The notes below the pieces were generated by a model. The model ran no database searches. It saw nothing but the letters and a program-made list of their open reading frames with translations, and was not told where the DNA came from. Positions 10,412 to 21,921 of a stretch of DNA of 64,000 bases are shown here, one piece after another. Made by a program: the position numbers and the translations under genes. The stretch is from Planctomycetota bacterium (GTDB lineage: Bacteria; Planctomycetota; UBA8742; UBA2392). Position 1 is the first letter of the stretch, and each line of letters begins with the position of its first letter. The stretch is taken from NCBI GenBank assembly GCA_025993795.1, contig JAMQHL010000070.1, forward strand, positions 1-64,000. Direction: 5' to 3'.

Positions 10412-11137
10412 TTGCGTTACGCAATCTTTGGCGACATCCACGGGAACCTTGAGGCTCTCGAGAAGGTGCTCGGTCTTTGCAAAGACCAGGGCGTCGACCG
10501 TTACTTGTGCTTGGGCGACATCGTCGGATATGGCGCAAACCCTGACGAGTGCTGCGACCGCGTGCGCGAGATGGGCTGCCCCACGGTTGCGGGCAACCAT
10601 GACTGGGCAGTATGCGGCAAACTGAGCATCGAGTTCTTCAACACCTACGCCAAGCAGGCCGTGTACTGGACTCGCGACAACCTCAAAGAAGAGAACATGC
10701 AGTTCCTGCGTGAGTTGCCGCTGGTACAGGAGATTGACGAGAACATTACGCTCGTGCACGGCAGCCTGAATTTCCCTGACCTCTTTGATTACATCCAGAC
10801 CAGCCAGGACGCGCGTTTGAGCCTCGAGAAGCTGCGCACCCGCGTTTGCTTTCTCGGCCACAGCCATGTGCCCGTGACGTTCTTTTCCGGGCCGATGGTC
10901 AGCTACTCCATGAGCTACGAGATCAATCTCAAGGGTTTCGAAAAGGCGCTGGTGAACGTCGGCAGCGTCGGGCAGCCGCGCGACGAAAACCCCAAGAGCT
11001 GCTTTGCGATCTACGACAGCGACAAGGAACTCGTGAAGATCACGCGCATTGAGTACGACATCGAAACCGCCGGCCGCAAAATCCTCGACGCCGGCTTGCC
11101 CGAAATCCTTGCCGAACGTCTGAAGTTCGGGCGTTAG
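10412..11137 (+). CDS. Calcineurin-like metallophosphoesterase
   Basis: This 241-residue protein shows the full set of metal-binding motifs of the YfcE/MJ0936-type phosphodiesterase group: GDIHGN near the start, GDIVGYG, GNHD, HGS, and GHSH near residue 150. These place two metal ions for phosphodiester hydrolysis. The start is a TTG at 10412 preceded by a GGGGG stretch about 12 bases upstream; an earlier in-frame TTG at 10394 would add six residues without any conserved content. The substrate is unknown. The gene is the last of the plus-strand group before the minus-strand MoxR gene. Confidence 0.85.
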   Translation: MRYAIFGDIHGNLEALEKVLGLCKDQGVDRYLCLGDIVGYGANPDECCDRVREMGCPTVAGNHDWAVCGKLSIEFFNTYAKQAVYWTRDNLKEENMQFLRELPLVQEIDENITLVHGSLNFPDLFDYIQTSQDARLSLEKLRTRVCFLGHSHVPVTFFSGPMVSYSMSYEINLKGFEKALVNVGSVGQPRDENPKSCFAIYDSDKELVKITRIEYDIETAGRKILDAGLPEILAERLKFGR

Positions 11138-11198
11138 CCCCCGACAACTGCACGACCACCCGGGGCGCTCCGGCACAGGCTGATGCTCAATTGCGTGT

Positions 11199-12302
<1,104 letters not shown>

Positions 12303-12618
12303 GCGGTCCTCATTATGGAAACGAAGCGCTCTGCGTAAAGCGGAACGAATTCGCCGCGCCGACGGGTGCCGCACTGAACCATCCGGATGTCCGTCCGTTT
12401 TCACATGGTGAACCAGTCTGTCCTGGCAGCATCCGCCCCGTTCGGCACGGCACTTGGTGCATTCCCCGTGGGCCGGTTGGAAGACGCTGAAACTGCATTC
12501 CCGATACCAGGGATGCACCGTTGGAACAGTTTTCCGTTACCGCCCGGTAGCGCTGGCGATTGCGGGATGTCGGAATAGACTGATCGTCCCCTGCTTTGAC
12601 AGTGCCCGGAGGAGTCTT
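12303..12618. promoter_or_regulatory. Divergent intergenic region, moxR / HEAT-VWA
   Basis: This 316-base region separates two divergent starts and should carry promoters for both. Each start has a good ribosome-binding site: GAGGA before moxR and GGAGGAG before the HEAT/VWA gene. I could not fix a convincing -35/-10 pair. A TTGACA at 12596-12601 is too close to the plus-strand start to serve it. No small gene is evident. Confidence 0.4.
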
Positions 12619-14319
12619 ATGCGCACACACACTGCCCGGCTTCGCGCGCTTTCGATCACGCTGCCTTTGCTCCTGCTTGCGGTGTTCGCGCTGCTGCTGG
12701 CAAGCCCCGCCGCGCCTGTTGCCGCCCAGGAAGAGTTCAAGACGCTCAAGAAAGACTATGAAACGGCCCGCAAAGACGGCTCTCGCACGCAAATGGGCCG
12801 CATCGCGGCCAAGATGGGCGACACCAACGAGCCCGATGCCGCCAAGTTCCTGCTGAAGGAGTTGGACGAAGACCAGAAAGCCCGTGCCAGAAAGAAAGCC
12901 GGCCTGCCCGGCGAAGTTCGCGACGAAATCATCAAGGCGCTGGCCAAGTTCACTGACGAGAAGAGCGTTGAGATGATCGGCAATGCCTGCCTGGCCCTGA
13001 AGTCAGACAAAGACCCTTCGCTTGCACTGGACCAGTTCGACTTCTTCATGGCGCTGGCAAGCATGAAGAACAGCCCCCCCGCTGAAAAGGCCGTGCGCGC
13101 AGCCATCGCCGACGCCAAGAATGCGTTCATCAAAGTGGCAGCAATTGAGGCGGTACGCCAGGCCAAGGCCAAGCAGTACACCGAAGATGTAGCCAAGGTC
13201 CTGGCCGAAGAGAATGAAGCCTGGCACAAGACCTGGCTGATCGTGCCGATCAACGTGTTCGCGTGCCTTCAGGACTTGATTGAGCCCGAAGAAAAGGACA
13301 TGGCGATCAAGGTGGTTGAGGCCACGATTGCCTGGCAGGAACGCACCACCTGCGCCGATGAGCGCGTGCGCTTTTTCGGCGGCAACATGCTCTGGAAGCT
13401 GACCGGCGAAGAAGCCGACATGTCCAGCACCTACTATTGGAAGTGGTGGGTGCAGCAGATGAAGACTGTGGGCAACATCGACGCCGCCAACAAGCCCGAA
13501 GCAAAGCGCAGCAAGACCGTGGCCAGCCCGCCGGTGTTCGACACTCAGCCCATCGGCAAGCGATTTGTATTCGTGATCGACGTGTCGGACAGCATGAAGC
13601 TGCCGCTGAAAATCACCCTGGAAGAGATCGAGAAGCGGAAGAAAGACCGCGGCCCGATATCGGGCCGGCGCAAGAAGGACAAGGAAGCCGGGGCTGGTGA
13701 CAAAGAACCTGAAGACAGCAACCCGCTGCGCAAGCTGCCATGGGAAGAAATCGGCACCAAGATGGACCTCGCCCGTGAAGAACTTTCCCGGTCAATCAAG
13801 GACTTCGTCGGCGACCGCTACTTCGCCGTCATCATCTACAGCACCGAGCACACGCTCTACACCGAAGGCTGGATCAAGGCCACGCCCGAGAACTGCAACA
13901 AGTGGTCGCGCACCGTGCAGGAATTGACCACCGACGCCATGACCAACATCCATGGCGCGCTGATGCGCGCCTTCCGCATGGGCGGCAAGGGCGACACGGA
14001 GACGGAACATCCTGCTGTCGATGCCGACTGCATTCTGAACGGCGCCGATTGCATCGTCTTCTTGACAGACGGCTGGGCAAGCTGGGATGACCAGAGCCAG
14101 GGCCGGACCAAGGACAAGCGCAACAACGTGGACAACAGCGTTGGCGACGGGCCGTTCATCTACGGCGAAGACATCTGGCCGGACGTTCTGCGCCACAACG
14201 TCTTCCGCAAGGTGATCATCAACACGGTCGGGATTGGCAACCACGACAAAGACCTGCTCAAGAATCTCGCCAAGCGCACCGGCGGCGTGTACGTCGACTG
14301 GGGTTTCCCCGAGAGTTAG
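12619..14319 (+). CDS. Secreted HEAT-like plus VWA domain protein (copy 1)
   Basis: The product has 566 residues. A signal peptide covers about 1-37 (hydrophobic core LPLLLLAVFALLLA, cleavage probably after AAPVAA-Q). A helical HEAT-like region follows (40-285), with a tail LTGEE ... YYWKWWVQQ before the VWA domain. The VWA domain begins near 313 with MIDAS DVSDSM (321-326), then the metal-binding TNIHGAL threonine motif and FLTDGWAS. A basic, charged insertion at ~332-370 (KKDRGPISGRRKKDKE) interrupts the domain after the first motif. It should be exported and bind a metal-dependent partner. A strong RBS (GGAGGAG) precedes the ATG at 12619. The next gene, 35 bases downstream, is a paralog. 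Confidence 0.82.
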   Translation: MRTHTARLRALSITLPLLLLAVFALLLASPAAPVAAQEEFKTLKKDYETARKDGSRTQMGRIAAKMGDTNEPDAAKFLLKELDEDQKARARKKAGLPGEVRDEIIKALAKFTDEKSVEMIGNACLALKSDKDPSLALDQFDFFMALASMKNSPPAEKAVRAAIADAKNAFIKVAAIEAVRQAKAKQYTEDVAKVLAEENEAWHKTWLIVPINVFACLQDLIEPEEKDMAIKVVEATIAWQERTTCADERVRFFGGNMLWKLTGEEADMSSTYYWKWWVQQMKTVGNIDAANKPEAKRSKTVASPPVFDTQPIGKRFVFVIDVSDSMKLPLKITLEEIEKRKKDRGPISGRRKKDKEAGAGDKEPEDSNPLRKLPWEEIGTKMDLAREELSRSIKDFVGDRYFAVIIYSTEHTLYTEGWIKATPENCNKWSRTVQELTTDAMTNIHGALMRAFRMGGKGDTETEHPAVDADCILNGADCIVFLTDGWASWDDQSQGRTKDKRNNVDNSVGDGPFIYGEDIWPDVLRHNVFRKVIINTVGIGNHDKDLLKNLAKRTGGVYVDWGFPES

Positions 14320-14354
14320 GCCGCGTCCCCTCGTGGCATTGACAGGACAACTAC

Positions 14355-15752
14355 ATGCCTCGAATCATGAACCTGCTGTCGGCGGTTGCAGCTTTGATGT
14401 GCACCGTCGCCAGTTTCAGCGCGCAGGCGCCGCGCGACGTCAATCCACATGCGATCAACGACGTGGACCGCGGGCGCGCCTACGACCACTTTGAACGCCT
14501 TCTGCCACTGGCGCTGGACAGCGCCAACGAAGCAGCAGCCAAAGAAGTCCGCGGGGCGCTCACTGACGGCAAGTCGCCCTGGATCACGATTGCGGCAGTC
14601 GAAGCCGTCCGCCAAGCCGAAGTGGACAAACCCGGCTCCGGCAGGATCTTCTTGCCCGACGTGATGGCACTGATGGGCGAAAAGCACGCCAAGCTGCATG
14701 AGGAAGAAATCGTGCCGGTCAACGTGATGGCGTGCCTGGGCGTGCTGGTGAAAGCTGAAGACAAGGACAATGTCACAGCGGTCGTACAGGCGCTCGTGGA
14801 CTGGCAGAAGCGCACCAAGAACGAGATTGTGCGCCTGCGCCACATGGCGGAGCGGGTGTTGTCTACGCTGACCGGCGAGGACTGCACCCTGCGTGAAGAC
14901 ACGGTGGCGTTCTGGGAGTGGTGGCTGAAGAATCAAGCCGCCAAAGTCGCCGAGAAGGCGCCCGAGAAGAAAAGCAAGACGGCCCCTGTTGTCTTTCGCG
15001 AGCCGATTGTGGGCACGCGCATCGTGTTCGTGATCGATGTGTCTGACAGCATGAAATGGAAGATCGACGCGGATGATATTCCCAAACTAAAGGCCAAGGC
15101 CCCCCACCTGCCTTGGGACAAAGAGCGAGAACCCACGGCGCTGTGGCTCGCAACCCAGGAACTCGCCCACTCGATCACGCAGCTCAAGCCCGATGACCCC
15201 AAGAAAGGCGGCGGCAAGGGCACCAGACGCCCCAAGAACGACCCCGAGCTGCGTTACTTTGCGATTGTCACGTATTCCAAGGACATCAAGCTTGTGACGG
15301 ATGGCTGGGTAGAAGCCAGTGAAAAGAACTGCCGCGTCTGGTCAGACCACGCCCGAGACCTCGAAACGGAAACCCTTACCAACATCCATGGCGGGTTGAT
15401 GCAGGCCTTCGGCCTTTCCGCGGCTCGCACCAACACCAGCAGCCCCGAGCTTGACCGCGACTGCGTGCTGACCGGCGCGCACACGATTGTGTTCCTGACC
15501 GACGGCTACCCCACATGGAGTGAAGACTCCAGCGACATGTCCGGCACCAACGAGTTCAAGCATGCGGTCGGCAACGGCGAGCACGTCAAGCGCGAGAAGC
15601 TGATTGAGCTGGCTGTGCGGACGAACCGCTTTCGCAAGGTCATGATCAACACAGTCGGCATCGGCAATCACGACAAAGAGCTGATGAAGGCGTTTGCCAA
15701 GAACGCAGGCGGCGCCTACACCGACTGGTTCTGCAACATCCTGTGGAAGTAG
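14355..15752 (+). CDS. Secreted HEAT-like plus VWA domain protein (copy 2)
   Basis: A 465-residue paralog of the preceding gene, in tandem. A signal peptide covers about 1-25 ([20 protein letters not shown]). A shorter HEAT-like region follows, ending with LTGEDCTL ... FWEWWLKN. The VWA domain carries DVSDSM as MIDAS, TNIHGGL, and FLTDGYPT. The shared LTGE-W-x-WW segment before the VWA domain and the shared [11 protein letters not shown] end show common descent. An ATG at 14367 is an alternative start. The genes look like one operon with copy 1, and the encoded products could form a complex. The function is unknown. Confidence 0.8.
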   Translation: MPRIMNLLSAVAALMCTVASFSAQAPRDVNPHAINDVDRGRAYDHFERLLPLALDSANEAAAKEVRGALTDGKSPWITIAAVEAVRQAEVDKPGSGRIFLPDVMALMGEKHAKLHEEEIVPVNVMACLGVLVKAEDKDNVTAVVQALVDWQKRTKNEIVRLRHMAERVLSTLTGEDCTLREDTVAFWEWWLKNQAAKVAEKAPEKKSKTAPVVFREPIVGTRIVFVIDVSDSMKWKIDADDIPKLKAKAPHLPWDKEREPTALWLATQELAHSITQLKPDDPKKGGGKGTRRPKNDPELRYFAIVTYSKDIKLVTDGWVEASEKNCRVWSDHARDLETETLTNIHGGLMQAFGLSAARTNTSSPELDRDCVLTGAHTIVFLTDGYPTWSEDSSDMSGTNEFKHAVGNGEHVKREKLIELAVRTNRFRKVMINTVGIGNHDKELMKAFAKNAGGAYTDWFCNILWK

Positions 15753-15816
15753 CCCGAACCTGCAAACGTCCGTGCCGACGCTTGTTTGCCGGCTGGTTTG
15801 GCGTTATCCAGATGTG

Positions 15817-16488
15817 ATGAAACCTGCCGTGGTACTCGTTTCGGGGGGGCTGGATTCTGCGACCGTGCTTGCGATCGCGATGCAGTCCTTTGACTGCCAC
15901 CCGCTGACGATTGACTACGGGCAGCGGCACGTCACCGAATTGCATGCTGCCCAGCGCGTTTGCAGCCAGCTCGGCGTGCGCGCGCCGCGCCAGGTCAAGA
16001 TTGACCTGCGGGCAATTGGCGGCAGCGCACTGACCGCTGACATTGATGTTCCCAAAAGCGGCCCCGGCGCCGGAATACCCGTCACCTACGTGCCCGCGCG
16101 CAACACGCTGTTCCTGAGTTACGCCCTGGCGCTGGCGGAAACACTGGGTGCCGAAGACATGTTCATTGGTGTCAATGCCGTCGATTACTCGGGCTATCCC
16201 GACTGCCGCCCCGAGTTCATTCAGGCGTTCGAGTCGCTGGCCAACCTCGCGACCAAGCTCGGCGTTGAGGGCATGCGGTTTCGCGTTCATGCGCCGCTGC
16301 TGGCGTTGACCAAGGCCGACATCATCCGGCGGGGCATTGTGCTGGGTGTCGATTACGGCCTGACTCACTCGTGTTACGACCCCGTCAAGGAAAGGGCCTG
16401 TGGCCGCTGCGACTCATGCGTGATCCGCCGTCGCGGGTTCGAGAACGCGGGAATCCCCGACCCCACTCGGTACGTTCAGCAGGCCTAA
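15817..16488 (+). CDS. queC: 7-Cyano-7-deazaguanine synthase QueC
   Basis: QueC uses ATP to convert 7-carboxy-7-deazaguanine to preQ0 in queuosine synthesis. The 223-residue product starts at ATG 15817 and has the PP-loop SGGLDSAT, the DYGQRH segment, and a C-terminal zinc site in which Cys residues of [13 protein letters not shown] are spaced as in the family. [17 protein letters not shown] and [18 protein letters not shown] are further conserved blocks. The frame remains open upstream, but those residues overlap the end of the preceding VWA gene and are not conserved. No queD, queE or queF is adjacent. Confidence 0.95.
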   Translation: MKPAVVLVSGGLDSATVLAIAMQSFDCHPLTIDYGQRHVTELHAAQRVCSQLGVRAPRQVKIDLRAIGGSALTADIDVPKSGPGAGIPVTYVPARNTLFLSYALALAETLGAEDMFIGVNAVDYSGYPDCRPEFIQAFESLANLATKLGVEGMRFRVHAPLLALTKADIIRRGIVLGVDYGLTHSCYDPVKERACGRCDSCVIRRRGFENAGIPDPTRYVQQA

Positions 16489-16583
16489 GTGCCGCGGCTG
16501 GTAATGAAATCGCTTCCGGAAGCCCGAATCAGCTTGATTCCGTCCATGGCGTAACTACCTTTCGTCCGCGAACGGAGGACAGA

Positions 16584-17183
16584 ATGCCCACACAAACAGT
16601 CACGATCAACCTTGACCGTCTCGTAGACGCCATGCTGGACACCCGCATGCCGCACTATTGGGACCCCAAACGCAGCAAGCTGATGCGTGGCGCAAGCGAA
16701 CTGGACGACGACAAGGGTCGTCGCGTGCTTGTCGACACCATCGGCAACCGCAAGTACCGCAAGCTCACGGACGGGTTTGCCAAAACACTCGATCCGAAAG
16801 ACGGCAAGCTGGTCATGGAAGCCGTAAAGGGCAGCTTCGACAAATTCAATCGTCTGCTGCAGAAGCGAGCGGATCTGAAGAAGGAATGGATCGCCTATGC
16901 AGGCAGCGAATTGATGGAGGCGGCCATTGACTGGCTGGCCATGCAGGGCGTGGATGAGTTCATTGCAACCGGCGAGATCTCGAAATTTGCCGTCGAGGGC
17001 GAAGAAGAAGCGCTCGAGGAAGAGGAATCAGACGACGACGATGACGAAGAAGAAGACGAGGACGGGGAAAGCGAAGACGAAGACGGCGAAGAAGACGCCG
17101 AGGGCGAAGAATCCGAAGAAGAGGAAGAGGAAGAAGATAGCGCCGAAACCGGCAGCGAGTCCGCCGACGCTGACGACGAGTAA
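16584..17183 (+). CDS. Small protein with UPF0158-like core and long acidic tail
   Basis: The 199-residue product has a folded N-terminal ~135 residues (MPTQTVTINLDRLVDAM ... EAVKGSFDKFNRLLQ ... DLKKEWIAYAGSELMEAAIDWL) resembling the UPF0158 family in the G-x-F-x-x-F and EW segments. A C-terminal tail from about residue 135 is almost entirely Glu and Asp with a few Ser and Gly. Such tails usually mediate ionic contacts with basic partners; that is inference. A strong ribosome-binding site (GGAGGA at 16575-16580) precedes the ATG. A terminator follows. The family call is moderate only. Confidence 0.55.
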   Translation: MPTQTVTINLDRLVDAMLDTRMPHYWDPKRSKLMRGASELDDDKGRRVLVDTIGNRKYRKLTDGFAKTLDPKDGKLVMEAVKGSFDKFNRLLQKRADLKKEWIAYAGSELMEAAIDWLAMQGVDEFIATGEISKFAVEGEEEALEEEESDDDDDEEEDEDGESEDEDGEEDAEGEESEEEEEEEDSAETGSESADADDE

Positions 17184-17203
17184 CCCCAAAGTTCGTGCAC
17201 TTC

Positions 17204-17234
17204 AAGCCCGGGCCTCGCGCCTGGGCTTTCTTTT
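17204..17234 (+). terminator. Rho-independent terminator after the acidic-tail gene
   Basis: AAGCCCGGG at 17204-17212 pairs with CCTGGGCTT at 17220-17228 (one G-T wobble), followed by TTCTTTT-type sequence. It sits 20 bases after the stop, well placed to end the queC/acidic-tail unit before mfd. Confidence 0.75.
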
Positions 17235-17282
17235 CGGCGGATTCACGCTGTACTGCCACTTGAGGCTGCACTGACTGAGCCG

Positions 17283-20200
17283 ATGGACCAACTTTATACG
17301 GCACTGCGAAGCCGGCTGGACAACGCCGAATCCGGCGGATTGTCCGGGGTGGCGTTCAGCCTGTGCATCGCGGCAGCAGCACAGACCACGTCGCTGCTTC
17401 TGGTTGTCACGCCCGGGCCGGAAAGCGCCGAACTGATCCAGCTTGACCTTGAGGCGTTGCTGCCCGCGTACTCGACCCTTGTCGCCCCGCTGGTTGATGA
17501 CAATAGTCCTGACAAGCCCGCAGCCTGGGTCACGCTGCTTGCCCGCCTGCATGGCGGCACACGCATCCTGCTGGCCCCCGTTGCCAGCCTGCTTGACGCA
17601 CTTCCGGCCCCGGACGAAATTCGCGAAAGCAACCTGGTGCTGGCGCCGGGCGCGAGGCTGAAGCCTGAGCCGCTGTTCAATCGCCTGGTCGAATCCGGCA
17701 TGCAACGGGTTGAGCAGATTGACGGGCCGGGGCAGTTCGCTCGGCGCGGCGGCATCGTCGATATCTACCCCTCGACCCGCAACAACCCGGTACGACTGGA
17801 ACTGCTGGGAAACGAGATCGAAAGCGTACGCGCGTTTGACGTCGAAACGCAGCGCAGCTTCGAAAGTTTGCCCGATGGCGTCGCGTTTCCGCTGGTCGCA
17901 TTGAGCGGCGAGAAGACCACCGGCTTGCTGGACCATCTGGGCGAGCACGCAACGCTGGTCATTGAGCCGGACCAGGTGCACCAGCGTATCGCTACGCTGC
18001 TCAGTTTCAGCGAAGACATGGCCCGCGATGGGCGCGCCCGCCGCGTTGAATCGCTGTTGGCTACCAGCGACGTGAAGCGGCTTTGCTCCGCCACAACGGA
18101 TCATTGCATCAAGTGCGTTACGCCGATCAACCTGGGCGAAGGCTATGCGGGTGTTGCGCAGTTGATCAGCGCACTCCGGCACGGCGGCAACCGCACGCTG
18201 CTGTTCTGCGGCGCCGAATCTGAGTTGCGGCCAGCCCGCGAAGGCCTTGCCGGCCAGGGTGTTTCTGAGGACGACTCGCTGGTGCTGTTGCGCGGCGACA
18301 TCGACGCCGGCCGCGTGCTGCCTGAGCTGCGCACCGCGGTCATGAGCGTGCACGAGCTGCTGGGCCGCGGGCACCGGCGCATGCACATTGAGACGCCGGC
18401 GCGTCATATGGGCGACGTGTTCGATGACTTCGTGGAGCTTGAGCCCGGTGACTACGTCGTGCATTTGCAGCACGGCATTGCCCGCTTCAAGGCAATGGAG
18501 ACGCTCAAGCGCGAAGGCAAACCCGGCGAGTTTCTGGCGCTGGAGTTTGCCGAGGGAACCACGCTTCACGTGCCTGCAACCAACGCCGACGTCGTGCAGA
18601 AGTACATCGGCATGCGCGGCGAAGTCCCCCCGCTCAGCAAGCTCAACACGGCAGCATGGTCTGAACGCAAGCTCAGGGCATCCCAGAGCGTGCTGAAACT
18701 TGCAGCCGAGATGCTTGAGCTCAATGCGCTGCGTGCCCACGAAGCCGGCTACGCCTGCCGGCCCGACGGGTCGGATATGGCCGAGTATGAGGCCGCCTGC
18801 CCGTTCCGCGACACACCCGACCAGGCAACTTCAAGCATAGCCATCAAGCGCGACATGGAGGGCCTGAAGCCGATGGACCGGCTGTTGTGCGGCGACGTAG
18901 GCTACGGCAAGACTGAACTGGCGATGCGCGCGGCATTCAAGATGGTGCTTGAGGGCAAGCAGGTTGCGATGCTCGTGCCGACGACGGTGCTGGCGCAGCA
19001 GCATTGGCTCAGTTTTCGCGAGAGACTGCGCAGCTTTCCGGTCAATGTCGAGCTGCTGTCGCGGTTTCGCACGCCGCTTGAGGCCCGCGAAGTGATCGAG
19101 AAGCTTGCCGAGGGCAGGGTCGACATCGTGATCGGCACTCACCGCCTGCTCAGCAACGACGTGCAATTCAAGAACCTCGGCCTCGTGATCATCGACGAAG
19201 AACAGCGCTTCGGCGTTGAGCACAAGGAGAAGCTGAAGCAGCTGCGGCGGACAGTTGACCTGCTGACCCTTTCCGCGACTCCGATCCCGCGCACGCTGCA
19301 CCAGGCTTTGCTTGGCCTGCGCGACATCAGCAACCTCACGACGCCGCCCCAGAACCGCATGCCGATTATCACCCGGCTGTCCCACTGGAACGACCGTGAG
19401 CTTCAGGACGCCATTCGCTCAGAGCTTGCGCGCGACGGACAGGTCTTTTTCGTGCACAACCGTGTGTTCGACATTGACGTGATTGCCGAGCGCGTAAGGC
19501 GCCTGGTGCCCGAAGCGCGCATCGAGATCGGCCACGGCCAGATGCCCGAGCGCCAGCTTGAAGAGGTCATGGTCCGCTTCATGGCGCGCGAAATTGACGT
19601 GCTGGTCTGCACCACGATCATTGAAAGCGGCATCGATGTCCGCAACGCCAACACGATGATCATCAACAACGCCCAGAACTTCGGCCTGTCTGAGCTGCAC
19701 CAGCTTCGCGGCCGCGTCGGGCGCTACCATCACCAGGCACACTGCTACTTGATGGTCCCCGATGACATCAGTTTGTCCGAGATCGCGACAAAGCGTCTCA
19801 AAGCCATTCTTCAGTACCAGGCACTGGGCAGCGGTTTCAAGATTGCCATGCGCGACCTCGAGTTGCGCGGCGCGGGCAGCCTGCTGGGCGCCGAACAAAG
19901 CGGCCACATCGCCACGATCGGCTACGACCTGTACTGCCGCCTGCTGGACCGCGCCGTAAAGAAACTGCGCAATCAGCCGGTACCGCCGGAAGTGGACACA
20001 CAGCTTGATTTCGGCTTGTCCCTTGAACTGCCGCGTGACTACATCCCGGGCCAGAAACAGCGGCTTGAGGTTTATCGCAGGCTTGCGCGCATTCAGGATA
20101 CCGAGGGGGCCGACGCCCTTCTGCGCGAGATCGCAGACCGCTTTGGTAAGCCGCCGCGCGAGATTGAGCGCATGGTGACCGCGGCGCTGGTGCGCACACG

Positions 20201-20432
20201 ACTTGCGCGACTGGGCGTCATCAGCATCAGTCGCGGCGAGGGACACCTGAAGCTGCGCGCCCTGAGTGCAACCCAGACCCACAAGAAGCTGAAAGAAGCC
20301 ACGGCATCGTTCCGGGTGCTGGACGAAACCTGGCTTGCGTTGCCGTTGCGCAAGGGGCTTGAGGCGCCGGAAGACCAGTTGCGCTTTCTGCACAACCTGC
20401 TGCAGACGATGTCGGCCAGGAAGCTGCTATAG
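17283..20432 (+). CDS. mfd: Transcription-repair coupling factor Mfd
   Basis: Mfd displaces stalled RNA polymerase at DNA lesions and recruits the UvrABC system. This 1049-residue protein has the UvrB-like N-terminal modules ([29 protein letters not shown]), the CarD-like RNA polymerase-interaction domain ([20 protein letters not shown]), the SF2 helicase motifs GDVGYGKTE and [15 protein letters not shown], and [14 protein letters not shown], and the C-terminal TRCF domain. It is slightly shorter than E. coli Mfd (about 1150). The SurA-like gene follows 54 bases downstream, a common neighbour in this phylum. Confidence 0.95.
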   Translation: MDQLYTALRSRLDNAESGGLSGVAFSLCIAAAAQTTSLLLVVTPGPESAELIQLDLEALLPAYSTLVAPLVDDNSPDKPAAWVTLLARLHGGTRILLAPVASLLDALPAPDEIRESNLVLAPGARLKPEPLFNRLVESGMQRVEQIDGPGQFARRGGIVDIYPSTRNNPVRLELLGNEIESVRAFDVETQRSFESLPDGVAFPLVALSGEKTTGLLDHLGEHATLVIEPDQVHQRIATLLSFSEDMARDGRARRVESLLATSDVKRLCSATTDHCIKCVTPINLGEGYAGVAQLISALRHGGNRTLLFCGAESELRPAREGLAGQGVSEDDSLVLLRGDIDAGRVLPELRTAVMSVHELLGRGHRRMHIETPARHMGDVFDDFVELEPGDYVVHLQHGIARFKAMETLKREGKPGEFLALEFAEGTTLHVPATNADVVQKYIGMRGEVPPLSKLNTAAWSERKLRASQSVLKLAAEMLELNALRAHEAGYACRPDGSDMAEYEAACPFRDTPDQATSSIAIKRDMEGLKPMDRLLCGDVGYGKTELAMRAAFKMVLEGKQVAMLVPTTVLAQQHWLSFRERLRSFPVNVELLSRFRTPLEAREVIEKLAEGRVDIVIGTHRLLSNDVQFKNLGLVIIDEEQRFGVEHKEKLKQLRRTVDLLTLSATPIPRTLHQALLGLRDISNLTTPPQNRMPIITRLSHWNDRELQDAIRSELARDGQVFFVHNRVFDIDVIAERVRRLVPEARIEIGHGQMPERQLEEVMVRFMAREIDVLVCTTIIESGIDVRNANTMIINNAQNFGLSELHQLRGRVGRYHHQAHCYLMVPDDISLSEIATKRLKAILQYQALGSGFKIAMRDLELRGAGSLLGAEQSGHIATIGYDLYCRLLDRAVKKLRNQPVPPEVDTQLDFGLSLELPRDYIPGQKQRLEVYRRLARIQDTEGADALLREIADRFGKPPREIERMVTAALVRTRLARLGVISISRGEGHLKLRALSATQTHKKLKEATASFRVLDETWLALPLRKGLEAPEDQLRFLHNLLQTMSARKLL

Positions 20433-20486
20433 CGGGCGGCTATCCACGCCCTTGCCCAAGTTGCGGCGGCAATTCATCCTGCATCC

Positions 20487-21617
20487 ATGAGACGATTCCT
20501 GTTCGCCTTCTGCGCCTTGCTGGTATGCGCAGGCTCACACTTTGCCGAAGACCCGGTACTTCCCGACGGCACCAACGAGGTGCTTGCGGTCGTGAACGGC
20601 ACGGCGATTACCTACCAGGAGATCGTCGGCGACACCGACATGCAGGCCGAGATCAACGCGTGGCGCGCGATGCGCCAGATTGAAGCCTCGGTGACCGATG
20701 TCCAGATCGAGAAAGCACTGGTCTACCAGCGTTTGCAGACGTTTGTGCTGCAAAGGCTGCTTGATGCCGAAGCCCAGAAGATCCAGTTGAACGTCAGCGA
20801 CACCCAGATGCGCATGATCTTGTCCCGCGAACGCAAAGGGCTGAACATCGCGGATGAAGACACCCGCGGCTGGGCCCGCTACCTCAAAGAGCGCTACAAC
20901 CTGTCGCCCGGCGAATACCGCGAGCGCCGCCGCCAGGAAATCAAGCGCAACGAAGTCTTGCGCTGGATGTGCGGAGTGTACGGCCCGCTGCCGCCGCAGT
21001 ACCCGATCGAGATCTACTTCTCTTTGGCGGTAACTCCGCGTGAGGTGCGCAAAGAGTTCGACAAGGAACGCGACCAGTACCGCATTGCCCTCGAGATTGA
21101 CTTCCGCGAGTTCCGGCTGCTCTACCCGCAGGACTCGGCCTTTGAAGTGCGCCGCAAGCTGTACGAAGCCGTCGCCGACGGCGAAACCAGCGTGCATGCA
21201 CGCGTCACTCGCGGCGAATCCATGGAGGCCGCAAGCGAAGGCCTTCGCAAGCTGATCGAAGACCTTGGGGTGCCCGGCGTCAAGCTGCAACTGCCGGCCC
21301 GGCGCCTTGCAAAAGATGACAGTGAACTTGACCCCAGCGCCTATGCCATGGTGATCAGTCTGCCGGCCAGCGGTGGCATCAGCGAGATCGGCTCAGTTCG
21401 AGACACGGGAGAAGACGGCACTGAGTACGACGGCTTCATGTTTGTCCAGCTATTCAAGCGGCGCGACGGGACATTGAAGGCTTTCGAAGACCCCAAGGTG
21501 CAAGCCGGCATCCGGGATCGCCTGTTCAGCGTGCGTTTCCAGCAGAACCAGCAGAAAGTTGAGCAGGAACTCATGCACCGTGCCGCGATCGTGCCCGAGC
21601 GTCTTTTCAAGCGGTGA
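20487..21617 (+). CDS. SurA-N-like secreted chaperone-type protein
   Basis: A 376-residue exported protein: signal peptide about 1-20 (MRRFLFAFCALLVCAGSHFA), then NEVLAVVNGTAITYQEIVGD, the conserved opening of SurA/PrsA N-terminal domains, and a long helical body. Near residue 185 is VTPREVRKEFDKERDQYRIALEIDFREF, which begins the region where a PPIase domain would lie, but the diagnostic parvulin residues are not evident. It is therefore likely a periplasmic chaperone rather than an active isomerase. It follows mfd closely on the same strand. Confidence 0.72.
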   Translation: MRRFLFAFCALLVCAGSHFAEDPVLPDGTNEVLAVVNGTAITYQEIVGDTDMQAEINAWRAMRQIEASVTDVQIEKALVYQRLQTFVLQRLLDAEAQKIQLNVSDTQMRMILSRERKGLNIADEDTRGWARYLKERYNLSPGEYRERRRQEIKRNEVLRWMCGVYGPLPPQYPIEIYFSLAVTPREVRKEFDKERDQYRIALEIDFREFRLLYPQDSAFEVRRKLYEAVADGETSVHARVTRGESMEAASEGLRKLIEDLGVPGVKLQLPARRLAKDDSELDPSAYAMVISLPASGGISEIGSVRDTGEDGTEYDGFMFVQLFKRRDGTLKAFEDPKVQAGIRDRLFSVRFQQNQQKVEQELMHRAAIVPERLFKR

Positions 21618-21669
21618 TTGCGCTCACGCGTGGGAAAAGTTAAGCACCAGACAGTCCACCGGAGCCGTC

Positions 21670-21921
21670 ATGGCAGCCCCACCGAAACGCTACAAGGTAG
21701 GCGAGATCATGCGCCACACGCAGCTTTCGCGGCAGACCATTCACAATTACACGATGCTGGGCTTGATTGCGCCGGTTGAACGCACGGAATCGGGCCATCG
21801 CCTTTACGACGAAACGGTCTTCGACCGCATCCGGAAAATCGAGATGATGAAGGTCCACCGCACGCTCCAGGAAATCAAGGAGTACCTGGACGCCGAAGAC
21901 GCCAAGGCGCCTCACGCCTGA
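21670..21921 (+). CDS. Small MerR-family DNA-binding protein
   Basis: The 83-residue product is just a MerR-type winged HTH: YKVGEIMRHTQLSRQTIHNYTMLGLIAPVERTESGHRLYDETVFDRIRKIEMMK. There is no effector-binding domain after it, only a short tail that ends in EYLDAEDAKAPHA. Such minimal MerR-like proteins are known regulators or excisionase-type factors. The ATG at 21670 has a GGAG 8 bases upstream. Its 3' end overlaps the convergent heptosyltransferase gene by 10 bases. The target is unknown. Confidence 0.8.
   Translation: MAAPPKRYKVGEIMRHTQLSRQTIHNYTMLGLIAPVERTESGHRLYDETVFDRIRKIEMMKVHRTLQEIKEYLDAEDAKAPHA

Noticed and set aside
12596..12601. TTGACA before the HEAT/VWA gene
   Set aside because: It is only about 20 bases from the start codon, too close for a promoter of that gene, and no -10 follows.
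17202..18740. Long minus-strand frame opposite mfd
   Set aside because: It is antisense to conserved Mfd domains. High GC makes long shadow frames common here.
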